Source: Deltaproteobacteria bacterium (lineage in GTDB: Bacteria; Desulfobacterota; Desulfarculia; Adiutricales; Adiutricaceae). Taken from it: a stretch of 20,154 bases of DNA. The notes under the pieces were generated by a model. The model had not been told where the DNA came from, searched no databases, and worked only from the letters and a program-made list of their open reading frames with translations. Shown here piece by piece: positions 7,588 through 15,360 of this stretch (its first letter is position 1; each line of letters begins with the position of its first letter). The translations under genes were made by a program, and so were the position numbers. The stretch spans positions 1-20,154 of the forward strand of contig JAITJT010000208.1 of the NCBI GenBank assembly GCA_031278795.1, written 5' to 3'.

Positions 7588-9228
7588 CTAGAAACGCATC
7601 TTCAGGATCTCCTTGGCCTTCTCGTCACCAATGTCCGTTATGAAGCTGATACCTGTTTCCTTTTCCGTCTCCCGGTTAACGCAGGCCAGATCGTCCCGGT
7701 CCAAAGCCGGGATGGAGAACTTCCTGGCCCCAGCCATGAGCTGCTGCAGGCCAGCCCCCAGCTTGTCCAGCATTCCCCACATGGCGATGGCGCCAAAGGG
7801 CAGCTCCTTCATGAGATCCACGCCCACCTTCTTTTGTACATCATAGTAGCCGGCGAAGATCTCCTCTACGGTTTCACCCCGGTCGGATACGCTCTTGGGG
7901 AGTTTGTCCCAGTTGCCGTTCACCTTGGCCTTGTTGGCGGGTTTGAGCACTCCCTCGATGTTGGAGCCCAGGAATCCTGGTATCATGAGGGCCCTTCCCA
8001 TGCAGATGAGCTTGGTGTAAGGCGCGCCTAAGGCCAGGCCCTTGAAAATGGCGCTGGACTTGGCGAATCCTCCGGCGAAGGAGAGATCCACCACGTCGTG
8101 GCCGTAGGACGCGAGTATCTGGGCGTACTTGTAGGCCTGGGAGTGGAGGAGGATGGGAGGAACCCCCCAGTGCTCCATCATGTCCCAAGGACTCATGCCC
8201 GTGCCGCCTCCGGCGGCGTCAATGGTTAAGAGATCCAGCTTGGCCTCGGTCGCGAGTTTAATGGCGAGCGCCAAGACCTCCATGCCGTAGGCGCCGGTCT
8301 TCAAGGAGATGCGCTCAAAGCCCAGATCCCTTAAGGCCTTAACGCTACTTAAGAAATCCTCCGCCACCTTCTCCCAGGAGTTTATGTTGGTGTAGCCCAG
8401 GCGGCTGTGGCGGGCGAAGCCGTGGATGGAGCGGCTCTTGTAGGCCTCCCTCACCTCAGGAAGTGAGCAGTCCGGATCCACCAGGTAACCCCTGGCCTTC
8501 AGGAAATCCGCGTACTCGATGTCCTTCACCTGGATCTCACCGCCTATGTCCTTGGCGCCCTGGCCCCATTTAAGCTCCACTATCACCTTGTCCCGGTAGT
8601 TTTTGGCCAGGTACTGGGCCACACCGTTACGGGTATCCTCCACGTTCAGTTGCACTATGGCCGCGCCGTAGCCGTCAAAATACTTCAGATAGGACGCCAA
8701 CCTGCGATCCATCTCCGGGCTTTTCTGGATAACACCGTCTTGGATTATGGAGGCCCTATCCACGCCCACCACGTTCTCGCCTATGACTATGGGGATTCCG
8801 CAGATGGCGCAGCCAGCGGCCATGGCGTCCCAGTATTTCTGGGCGATGAAGGTGGAGCCCAGGGCTCCGGCCATGAAGGGCCCCCTGGCCGGGGTCTTCT
8901 TGTTTTTACCGAAAGAGGTCTCTATGTTCACCTCGGTGAAGAGCGCGTCTCCGGTGGAGGCCGAGGGAGGTGCGTCGTGAGCCCCGTAGCAGGTGCCCAT
9001 AATCCTCACGCTCTGGTAGGATATGCCCTTGCCGTAAAAGTTGGCGGCACCTGAGGTGATGGTTCCAAAATCGCGGGGATAGAGGAGCTCCCGGCCTTTG
9101 AGGCAGGAGAGCCACACCTCGCATTTCCCGGGGCAATCGGCCTGGCACAGGGTGCACAGGCCGGACTCGGCCGGGTTTCCACGGTTACTTATGCCAAGGG
9201 CGTCATTGGTTTTGGAAAAGACTGTCAT
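7588..9228 (-). CDS. FMN-binding glutamate synthase family protein (stand-alone synthase domain)
   Basis: This is a 546-residue cytoplasmic protein resembling the FMN-dependent TIM-barrel domain of glutamate synthase, which makes glutamate from 2-oxoglutarate and ammonia. Near the N-terminus is a cysteine cluster CTLCQADCPGKCEVWLSC (Cys25, 28, 32, 36, 42), probably for an Fe-S cluster. The barrel holds GGEIQVKD, SRSIHGFARHSRLGY, ISLKTGAYG, the Gly-rich LTIDAAGGGTGMSPWDMMEHWGV and DLSFAGGFAKSSAIFKGLALGA. The classical GltB C-x5-C-x4-C motif is not visible after KLICMGRAL. There is no glutaminase domain, and no partner subunit lies nearby. AAGGAG lies 8 nt before the ATG at 9226-9228; a TTG one codon upstream is possible. 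Similar stand-alone proteins are common in anaerobes. Whether this one makes glutamate or acts on another substrate is open. Confidence 0.88.
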   Translation of the reverse strand: MTVFSKTNDALGISNRGNPAESGLCTLCQADCPGKCEVWLSCLKGRELLYPRDFGTITSGAANFYGKGISYQSVRIMGTCYGAHDAPPSASTGDALFTEVNIETSFGKNKKTPARGPFMAGALGSTFIAQKYWDAMAAGCAICGIPIVIGENVVGVDRASIIQDGVIQKSPEMDRRLASYLKYFDGYGAAIVQLNVEDTRNGVAQYLAKNYRDKVIVELKWGQGAKDIGGEIQVKDIEYADFLKARGYLVDPDCSLPEVREAYKSRSIHGFARHSRLGYTNINSWEKVAEDFLSSVKALRDLGFERISLKTGAYGMEVLALAIKLATEAKLDLLTIDAAGGGTGMSPWDMMEHWGVPPILLHSQAYKYAQILASYGHDVVDLSFAGGFAKSSAIFKGLALGAPYTKLICMGRALMIPGFLGSNIEGVLKPANKAKVNGNWDKLPKSVSDRGETVEEIFAGYYDVQKKVGVDLMKELPFGAIAMWGMLDKLGAGLQQLMAGARKFSIPALDRDDLACVNRETEKETGISFITDIGDEKAKEILKMRF

Positions 9229-9301
9229 CAAATAAACTCCTTAGAAGCTGGTGTAAAAAAAATGAATGGATGCTCATTTTTGGGATTGTTTGCTAGCACT
9301 G

Positions 9302-9330
9302 ATAATAACAAGAGAGAAAAAGAGTAGCAA
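9302..9330 (-). promoter_or_regulatory. Promoter of the glutamate synthase-family gene
   Basis: On the minus strand TTGCTA (9325-9330) and TATTAT (9302-9307) are separated by exactly 17 bp. Transcription would start near 9295, giving a leader of about 65 nt before the ATG. Confidence 0.6.
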
Positions 9331-9865
9331 GCTAATTTCTAGACACAATAACTTATTGATTTTATGGTAAATATTCCTAAAAATCACCCATTTCGCCCCT
9401 AAAATGCCCCTATTTTTGCAGTATTTTTAGCGTGTCTTTCCTTCTCTTAGGCAACACTTATGCGGAAAAATCTTTTAAAACCGCTACTTTTGTACCAAAA
9501 TGGTGCATTCTTTTAACGATTTTACTTTTGCTATCAGACCATACTAATCCCAAATCCCCCAAAACACCCAATCTTTCTTAGAGCTCTTAAAGCGCCCTTC
9601 CAAAAACGCCAAAGAAAAAAAAAGCTCCAAAAAACCCCATCCCAAAAATCGCCCTCAAAACCCGCATGAGAAAAAAATCCCCCTAAAATCTCGCTTGGGT
9701 TCCCAGCTTTTTCCCAGCTTTTTTCCCTTATTTTTAATTTTTTTCATTCTTTCCCTTGAAAATTCATAAAACATCCTTCCAGAGCTTAGAAATTTCCTCC
9801 TTTGCGGTATATGTAGTTAAACTTTATATTGCTAATAAGCATATGGGTATGATAAGCTCCCATAA

Positions 9866-9955
9866 ATCCTGAAAGGATCTCTCTTTTTGCCTTGTTGTTT
9901 TATGATGTCACTTCTTCAAAGAAGATTTGGGCTAATAAAACAAGGGGTGTTTTTA
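9866..9955 (+). other. Structured block upstream of topA
   Basis: A small hairpin ATCCT-GAA-AGGAT (9866-9878) is followed by CTCTCTTTTT. Next is a nested structure with an outer stem TTGTTTTAT (9895-9903) and ATAAAACAA (9935-9943), perfect over 9 bp. The outer stem encloses the palindrome CTTCTTCAAAGAAG (9911-9924) and is followed by GGGGTGTTTTTAC. It could be a small RNA end or a terminator. No promoter was identified for it. Confidence 0.3.
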
Positions 9956-10130
9956 CAAAGGGCAGATCTCAAAGGATTATCCACAAACCCTATGCCTTAA
10001 TAAGCCAAAGGGGCAAGCCAAGCCTATACGCCTATTGCCTTTAGCCATATTTATAATTTGGCCTTCATGCCGAAAATATAGCCTGATTTTAGGATTGCTA
10101 TTTTTTTTCATTTTTTTTTAATCTTCCCCC

Positions 10131-10158
10131 TTGACAAGCTGAAAACAAATCTTATCTT
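10131..10158 (+). promoter_or_regulatory. Candidate promoter of topA
   Basis: A perfect -35 box TTGACA (10131-10136) is followed after 16 bp by TATCTT (10153-10158, 4 of 6 consensus bases). RNA would start near 10165, about 110 nt before the ATG and right at the base of the leader hairpin. Confidence 0.55.
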
Positions 10159-10164
10159 ATATGT

Positions 10165-10207
10165 GTCGAGTGTTACTCCCTGACCAAAACAGTAGCACCT
10201 GTTCGAC
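10165..10207 (+). promoter_or_regulatory. 5'-end hairpin in the topA leader
   Basis: GTCGA + GTGTTACT (10165-10177) pairs with AGTAGCAC (10191-10198) and, after the bulge CTGT, with TCGAC (10203-10207). That is 13 pairs with one G-U pair, closing a 13-nt loop. It begins where the predicted transcript begins. It may protect the mRNA 5' end or regulate topA; the role is inferred. Confidence 0.5.
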
Positions 10208-10275
10208 TAACATGAACTCACCCGCTACTCTACGCCTAATGCCAAATTCTCATTTTAGAGTTATTAGCCTGATAT

Positions 10276-13200
10276 ATGAACCTCCTCATCGTTGAATCCC
10301 CCGGCAAGATAAAAAAAATACGCTCCATACTCCCTAACGACTGGAAAGTCGCCGCGAGCATAGGGCACGTGAGGGATCTGCCGGAAAACGACATGGGGGT
10401 CTTTCCGCCGGACTTCATTCCCCGCTACGTGGTGACGGACAGGGGCCAAAAGGTATTAGCGGATCTAAAGGCCCTCTCGGATAAAGCCGAGAGCGTGTTC
10501 CTGGCGACCGATCAAGATCGTGAAGGCGAGGCCATCGCCTGGCACCTGGCCGACTCCCTTCAGATCAAGAACCCCAAGCGCGTGACCTACACCGAGATTA
10601 CCGAGTCCGCGGTGAAGAAGGCCATGGAGAACCCCAGGCCCATAGACATGAACCTGGTGAAGGCCCAGGAGGGAAGGAGGGTCTTAGATAGGCTCTACGG
10701 CTACCACGTCTCACCCGCCTTAAAGAGCGTCTCCGGGCTTAACCTTACCGCCGGAAGGGTGCAGTCACCGGCCCTGAGGCTGGTGGTGGAAAGGGAGAGG
10801 GCTATCAGGGAATTCGTGCCTTCCACCCATTACGGGGTGGAACTCCTTTTTGGGGAAGGGGAGACGGCCTGGAAGGCCGTGTGGAATCCCAAGAACTTCC
10901 TCAAAGAGGGCGAGGAAAGGATGGGGGACCTGGCACTCGCCCAAAGGGTAGCGGACTTAAAGGAAGTCAAGGTCGCCTCCTTCCAGGAAGGCGAGCAGAA
11001 CGTGGCCCCTCCTCCGCCCTTCATTACCTCGTCTCTGCAGCAGGCGGCGTCCAACGCCCTCAAGATAAGCCCCAAGATGACCATGTCCCTGGCCCAGTCC
11101 CTCTATGAGTCCGGACACATCACCTACATGCGCACCGACTGCCCCAACATGGCGGATGAGGCTATAAAGGACATAAGGGACCTGGCCACGTTCAAGGGGC
11201 TCCCCATACCGGAGAAACCTAGGATCTATAAGGGCCGTGACAGCGCCCAGGAGGCCCACGAGGCTATCCGCCCCACCAAGATAAAAAACGAGATTGCCGG
11301 GGAAAACGAGTTGGAGCGCGCCTTGTATAAGCTCATCTGGGTGCGCTCCGTGGCCTCCCAGCTCATGGACGCGGTGTACTCCACCACCAAGGGCCAACTT
11401 GTTCAGAGCTTAGACAAAAAGAGCGTTAACTTTGACGCCAAGGGAAGAAAGCTTAAGAGTCCTGGCTGGAAGGCCCTCATGCCCAAGGATCAAAGCCTAG
11501 GGGATAGCGAAAAGGAAAAGGATCCGGAGATGAACAATCCGGTGCCCCGCTTAACACTGGGTGAGCTACTCTATCCCAACAAGAGCGAGCTCAAGACCAA
11601 GAAGACCACGGCCCCTCAGCGCTACACCCAGGCCAGCTTGATTAGGGACCTGGAGAAGAGGGGCATAGGAAGGCCCTCCACCTACGCCTCCATCCTGGAA
11701 AACATCATGACCAGGAACTATATCCAGGAAAACAAGAAGCGCCAGCTTCAGTCCACTGACACCGGAGACTCGCTAATCGCTTACCTCAAGGACGGCTTCG
11801 CCTTTTTGGAATACGACTTCACCAAGGGCTTGGAGGAAAGGCTAGATGACATAGCCCTGGGAAAGAGCCAGTATTTGCCCGTGGTGAGCGAGGCCAACGG
11901 CATCTTGGAGAGAGAGCTTTCGGCCTTCTTGAGGAAACTGGTCAAGGGAAGCCGCGAGTGCCCGGTGTGTAAGGGGCCGCTAAGGCACCTGGAGGGAAAG
12001 ACCTCCAATGGCTCAAGAGCTTATAACTACTGGAAATGCCTTTCGCCCCAATGCGGCTATAAATATGACGATCTAAACGGAGAGCCCGTATACGACTCCA
12101 AACGCAAGTCAATCTTAAGCGCCCATGTCTGCCAGCGCTGCCAGAGCCCGCTCTGGCACCTCACCCGCGAGGAGAGCCCTGGCAACCCGGGCTATAACTT
12201 CTGGAAATGCTCCAAGGAAACCTGCACAATGTCTTATACAGATGACGGCGGAACGCCCGCCTACGACAAGCCCATGGATAGTCCCGACCAAACAGGCGAA
12301 CACTGCAGCAAATGCGGAAGCCTACTTAGACACCTGGTGAGGGAGAAGTCCTCCACCAGCTCGGGCTACAACTACTGGAAATGCTCCAACAGCTCCTGCA
12401 GCGCCAACTATGACGACCTAGACGGCAAGCCGGACCCCAAGTCCGTGCGCCAGGCCATCCAGTCGGCCTTCACCTGCCCGGAGTGTAACAGCCAGCTGCG
12501 CCACTTTATCAGAGGCCCAGAAGGTGGCCTGAAACCTTACAACTACTGGCGCTGCACCCTTAGCACCTGCCGGGCCGCCTATGAGGACCGAGAGGATAGC
12601 CCGGACTATGACAAGCCCTACGTGGAGAAGAGCGACGTCAACTGCCCCAGCTGCGGAAGCCCCTTGAGGCACCTCAAGAAGGAGAGCGGTAACCCCCAGG
12701 ACGACTACAACTACTGGCGCTGCACCAATGAGAAAGAGTGCGGGGCAGTGTACAACGACCTAAACGACCAGCCCGACCCCACTACCCTAAGGCGCTCGGT
12801 GATGTCCGGACACTACTGCCCCTTCTGCCAGTCCATACTCAAGCATCACGTGAGGGCCGAGGGAAAGCTGGGCGCGGCCTACAACTACTGGGCCTGCGCG
12901 AACCGCGACTGCGGTACGCGCATGGATGACCTAAACGGAGAACCCAATTTGAAAAACTATTCCACCAACGTTTTAAGCGAGCACCTCTGCCCGGACTGCG
13001 GAACCGCACTAAGGCACCTCAAGAAGGAAGGAGAGGGAAAGGAGGGCTACAACTACTGGAAATGCCAAGACCTTGCCTGCGGAAACTTCTTTGACGACCT
13101 AAACGGAGCGCCTGACTTCAAGAGCAAGCGCAAATCCTCCATCACGGACCACGCTTGCCCGCTCTGCGGCTCCAAGCTCATTCACCGCACCAAGGAGTCC

Positions 13201-13827
13201 TCACCCCAGGATCACGGTTACAACTACTGGACCTGCCAGAACCGCGGCTGCAAGGCGAGCTTCTTGGACCTAAACGGCACTCCCTCCAAGGACTTGCGCG
13301 GCTCGCAGATAATATCCACCGAGCACAGCTGCCCGGACTGCGGAAGGCCCATGCGCCACATCTACAAGGCCCCGGACGAGACCAACGCGGGTTACAACTT
13401 CTGGGGCTGCTCCGGATTCCCCGACTGCAAGGTGACCTTCAATGACGAGGACGGAAAACCCGGAACCAAGAGAGGCGGAGACCAAGGGGAGCTCTCCACC
13501 GAGCATATGTGCCCGGAATGCGGGAAACCCCTGCGCCACCGCGTGAAAAAAGGCGAGGACGGCCTGGGAGGCTACGACTTCTGGGGTTGCTCGGGATTCC
13601 CGGACTGCCGGGTGGCCTTAAACGACATAGATGGCCAACCGGATCTCAAGAACTACAAGAAGACCGTGCCCAGCGGCTTCAAGTGCCCCAAATGCCAAAG
13701 CGACCTTATCCGGAGAAAGGGCGTGAGCTCCAAAACCGGCTATGACTACGACTTCTTCGCCTGCTCCAACCGCAACTGCCGGGCCACCTTCGAGGCGGTG
13801 GATGACAAACCCCTGGAAAGGAAATAG
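10276..13827 (+). CDS. topA: DNA topoisomerase I (type IA) with eleven C-terminal zinc ribbons
   Basis: This 1,183-residue enzyme relaxes negatively supercoiled DNA by cutting and rejoining one strand through a 5'-phosphotyrosine. The Toprim domain starts at the N-terminus (LLIVESPGKIKK, Glu7) with the metal motif ATDQDREGEA (D79, D81, E83). The catalytic tyrosine is Tyr284 in SGHITYMRTD, and GIGRPSTYA lies at 463-471. The core ends near residue 555. From Cys562 to the C-terminus are eleven four-Cys zinc ribbons, one about every 57 residues, where family members such as the E. coli enzyme have only a few. Such ribbons bind single-stranded DNA and contact RNA polymerase in known homologues. 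The ATG agrees with the canonical TopA start, although no clear Shine-Dalgarno precedes it. The gene stands alone, with no partner gene nearby. Whether it is the housekeeping copy or an extra topoisomerase cannot be told from the window. Confidence 0.95.
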   Translation: MNLLIVESPGKIKKIRSILPNDWKVAASIGHVRDLPENDMGVFPPDFIPRYVVTDRGQKVLADLKALSDKAESVFLATDQDREGEAIAWHLADSLQIKNPKRVTYTEITESAVKKAMENPRPIDMNLVKAQEGRRVLDRLYGYHVSPALKSVSGLNLTAGRVQSPALRLVVERERAIREFVPSTHYGVELLFGEGETAWKAVWNPKNFLKEGEERMGDLALAQRVADLKEVKVASFQEGEQNVAPPPPFITSSLQQAASNALKISPKMTMSLAQSLYESGHITYMRTDCPNMADEAIKDIRDLATFKGLPIPEKPRIYKGRDSAQEAHEAIRPTKIKNEIAGENELERALYKLIWVRSVASQLMDAVYSTTKGQLVQSLDKKSVNFDAKGRKLKSPGWKALMPKDQSLGDSEKEKDPEMNNPVPRLTLGELLYPNKSELKTKKTTAPQRYTQASLIRDLEKRGIGRPSTYASILENIMTRNYIQENKKRQLQSTDTGDSLIAYLKDGFAFLEYDFTKGLEERLDDIALGKSQYLPVVSEANGILERELSAFLRKLVKGSRECPVCKGPLRHLEGKTSNGSRAYNYWKCLSPQCGYKYDDLNGEPVYDSKRKSILSAHVCQRCQSPLWHLTREESPGNPGYNFWKCSKETCTMSYTDDGGTPAYDKPMDSPDQTGEHCSKCGSLLRHLVREKSSTSSGYNYWKCSNSSCSANYDDLDGKPDPKSVRQAIQSAFTCPECNSQLRHFIRGPEGGLKPYNYWRCTLSTCRAAYEDREDSPDYDKPYVEKSDVNCPSCGSPLRHLKKESGNPQDDYNYWRCTNEKECGAVYNDLNDQPDPTTLRRSVMSGHYCPFCQSILKHHVRAEGKLGAAYNYWACANRDCGTRMDDLNGEPNLKNYSTNVLSEHLCPDCGTALRHLKKEGEGKEGYNYWKCQDLACGNFFDDLNGAPDFKSKRKSSITDHACPLCGSKLIHRTKESSPQDHGYNYWTCQNRGCKASFLDLNGTPSKDLRGSQIISTEHSCPDCGRPMRHIYKAPDETNAGYNFWGCSGFPDCKVTFNDEDGKPGTKRGGDQGELSTEHMCPECGKPLRHRVKKGEDGLGGYDFWGCSGFPDCRVALNDIDGQPDLKNYKKTVPSGFKCPKCQSDLIRRKGVSSKTGYDYDFFACSNRNCRATFEAVDDKPLERK
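11953..13815 (+). repeat. Eleven tandem zinc-ribbon coding units (about 171 bp each)
   Basis: First-cysteine positions in the protein are 562, 619, 677, 734, 790, 848, 905, 961, 1019, 1079 and 1137, a period of 56-60 residues. Each unit reads roughly CPxC-GxxLRHL-(linker)-GYNYWxC-x4/5-C-x4-DDLNGxP. All four cysteines are present in all eleven units. Units 9 and 10 have GCSGFPDC, closest to the ordinary topoisomerase C4 zinc finger; most of the others have YNYWKC. Units differ clearly from each other at the DNA level, so the amplification is not recent. Confidence 0.93.
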
Positions 13828-13890
13828 CCCTTGCCTTAGCTAAAAGCCCAAAAATTCACTCTTAAGAGCACTCCGGAGAGGCCTTCCGTG

Positions 13891-13926
13891 TTTTCTATTG
13901 ATAGAAACTTAATTTTCTATTGATAG
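13891..13926. repeat. Two 14-bp direct repeats
   Basis: TTTTCTATTGATAG occurs at 13891-13904 and 13913-13926, a 22-bp step, shortly after the topA stop. A half-copy (TGATAG) follows near 13930. Confidence 0.75.
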
Positions 13927-14131
13927 CTCATGATAGATCCGCCCATTTTGTTTTTATTCCTTACATGGAGCGGCAAATACCTGTCAATTACCAGGAGTGC
14001 CTATTGTTTCAGCGCAATCAAGGCAAACATTACCGCCTTCCAAGAAGGCTCTAGTCTAGGAAGCTTTGGCTTAGGATAGTCTTAGATTAGTAATGTTTAC
14101 CTTAACATGGTCTTAGATAAGTAAGGTGTAG

Positions 14132-14191
14132 CCAAGAAAGAGCTATCCAAGAAAGAGCTATCCAAGAAAGAGCTATCCAAGAAAGAGCTAT
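14132..14191. repeat. Four perfect copies of a 15-bp tandem repeat
   Basis: CCAAGAAAGAGCTAT is repeated without a mismatch at 14132-14146, 14147-14161, 14162-14176 and 14177-14191. It is non-coding and lies between two convergent genes. Perfect identity suggests recent slippage and possible copy-number variation between strains. Confidence 0.97.
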
Positions 14192-14222
14192 CTTAGAACG
14201 GAAAAGAACTCATAGGTCAAGT

Positions 14223-14259
14223 AAAAAGCCCCTCTCCGGATTTTCCGAAAAGGGGCTTT
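14223..14259 (-). terminator. Intrinsic terminator of the lipoprotein gene
   Basis: AAAGCCCCTCTCCGGA (14225-14240) pairs with TCCGAAAAGGGGCTTT (14244-14259) except for two mismatches, around a TTT loop. On the minus strand the stem runs into TTTTT, about 35 nt after the lipoprotein stop. The A/T flanks on both sides could also let it end topA transcription. Confidence 0.82.
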
Positions 14260-14293
14260 AGATATTAGCTTTATGTGCCAGTGAGGCTTAGCT

Positions 14294-15199
14294 TTAGGCT
14301 TTGGTCTCGTCCATCTGCCTGGAAAGCCTCGCCAAGTTTCTCTCTAGCTCGTAGACCCGCTTGAAGGAGTCCTCGGCTGAGTGCACCTCTTCCCAACCTT
14401 CCAGGGAGGGGGCCATCTCAGAGGGGTACTTGACCTTGATGGGGGCCTTGGGTGGATACTGCCAACCAAAGTGGGAGACCCTGCCTATGAGCTTGAGCTC
14501 ATACTCCGTGGACTTGGGTATGCCGCCGTTCTGGAAGACCTCCACGCCCTGCTCGTCAATTATGGTGAAATCGGCCAGCTCCACCTTCCTCTCCTCTGAG
14601 CCGTAGAGCAAGACCATGTGCGCCTCCTCGTGACCGAGTCCCACCAGGGTGCTCTCCGAGTTGTTGGCCACCTTCACCACCAGGTGCACCTCGGTAATCA
14701 TGCCCTCCTCAGAGACTATCTTCTCAGGCTCCTCCGGAAGCGACAGGCTCACCTTGTTGGTCTCCTGTTGGTAGCTCGCGAAAAAGTCGTGCGCGTCCTT
14801 GAAGGTGGCTATCTCGCGCTTGAGCTCCTGAATTCGTCCGTCAAGATAGGTTATCTTGAGGGTTCTCCCCAGCTCCACTATCTCGCTCGCGCTCATGCCG
14901 TGGAGGGCCTGGATGGCCTCCGGGCTCTTGCGGGAAACCAGCACCTTGAAGAAAGAGTCAAGCCTCGGGATCTCCTCAGAGTTCAGCTGGCTGAGCGTAA
15001 TCAAATCAGAGCGCCCGTTCATGGCTATGAAGAAGAATTTGGCAAAGTCCTCCCTGTCCTTCCCCTCAACGGAGTCATATATGGCCTGTACGCTTTGGAT
15101 GAAGGCCTTCTCGTCCGTGGTGTCCAGCCTTGAGTCCGCGCAACCGGAAAGACCAACTATCATCAATAGAACAAATAACGCGTATGAAATTTTTCTCAT
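14294..15199 (-). CDS. Putative lipoprotein, DUF6694-like N-terminal half
   Basis: This 301-residue protein is predicted to be anchored by lipid to a cell-envelope membrane. I start it at the ATG 15197-15199 because a textbook lipoprotein signal follows: MRKISY, a hydrophobic stretch ALFVLLMIVGL, then the lipobox LSGC with Cys20. An in-frame ATG at 15322 would add 41 residues ahead of the signal and is rejected. A weak GGGGTGG precedes the start. Residues of about 25-120 are helical, with LDTTDEKAFIQSVQAIYDSV and LHGMSASEIVEL, reminiscent of small lipoproteins annotated DUF6694. The middle looks like a beta domain (about 150-265), and the end is a short charged helix (SFKRVYELERNLARLSRQMD). 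Asp at position +3, rather than +2, of the mature protein would be compatible with outer-membrane sorting. Function is unknown, and neither neighbour suggests one. Confidence 0.85.
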   Translation of the reverse strand: MRKISYALFVLLMIVGLSGCADSRLDTTDEKAFIQSVQAIYDSVEGKDREDFAKFFFIAMNGRSDLITLSQLNSEEIPRLDSFFKVLVSRKSPEAIQALHGMSASEIVELGRTLKITYLDGRIQELKREIATFKDAHDFFASYQQETNKVSLSLPEEPEKIVSEEGMITEVHLVVKVANNSESTLVGLGHEEAHMVLLYGSEERKVELADFTIIDEQGVEVFQNGGIPKSTEYELKLIGRVSHFGWQYPPKAPIKVKYPSEMAPSLEGWEEVHSAEDSFKRVYELERNLARLSRQMDETKA

Positions 15200-15360
15200 C
15201 TTACCACCCCACAAACATTTATAAGAAGCTAAAAGAAACAACTCTCCTCTATGGTTTTCACAATCTTCGCGTCCGCGGTTAGAAACAACCTTCGCCCGAC
15301 ACATGTTTGCCCATAAAATCAATTGTTAAAAATGTGAAAGCTTAATCTTTAGAGGAATCA

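Larger units (their letters stand above)
9229..10275. other. Divergent intergenic region upstream of the glutamate synthase-family gene and topA
   Basis: Just over 1 kb with no supported gene. It holds divergent promoters near both ends, and C/A-rich and poly-A/T stretches at about 9360-9780. TCCCAGCTTTT is duplicated in tandem (9701-9711, 9712-9722). A structured block lies at 9866-9955 and the topA leader hairpin at 10165-10207. Confidence 0.6.
13828..14293. other. Repeat-rich spacer between convergent topA and the lipoprotein gene
   Basis: No gene is seen. It holds two copies of TTTTCTATTGATAG (13891-13904, 13913-13926), two near-copies of GTCTTAGATTAGTAA (14079-14093, 14110-14124), a four-copy 15-bp tandem repeat (14132-14191) and the lipoprotein terminator. 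No strong terminator specific to topA stands out. A poor GC-rich hairpin followed by GTGTTTTC near 13870-13896 is the only option. Confidence 0.7.

Noticed and set aside
10195..10215. GTTCGAC-like T-loop suggesting a tRNA
   Set aside because: No acceptor, D or anticodon arms fit around it. The bases are explained by the topA leader hairpin.
10830..13745. Numerous open frames in other frames of topA
   Set aside because: They are shadows of the repeated, GC-rich zinc-ribbon coding sequence. They have no ribosome-binding sites and no independent domain.
14132..14191. CRISPR array
   Set aside because: The 15-bp units are contiguous with no spacers and there are no cas genes; it is a plain tandem repeat.
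15200..15322. Longer start for the lipoprotein gene
   Set aside because: It would put 41 residues ahead of a complete lipoprotein signal peptide and lipobox.
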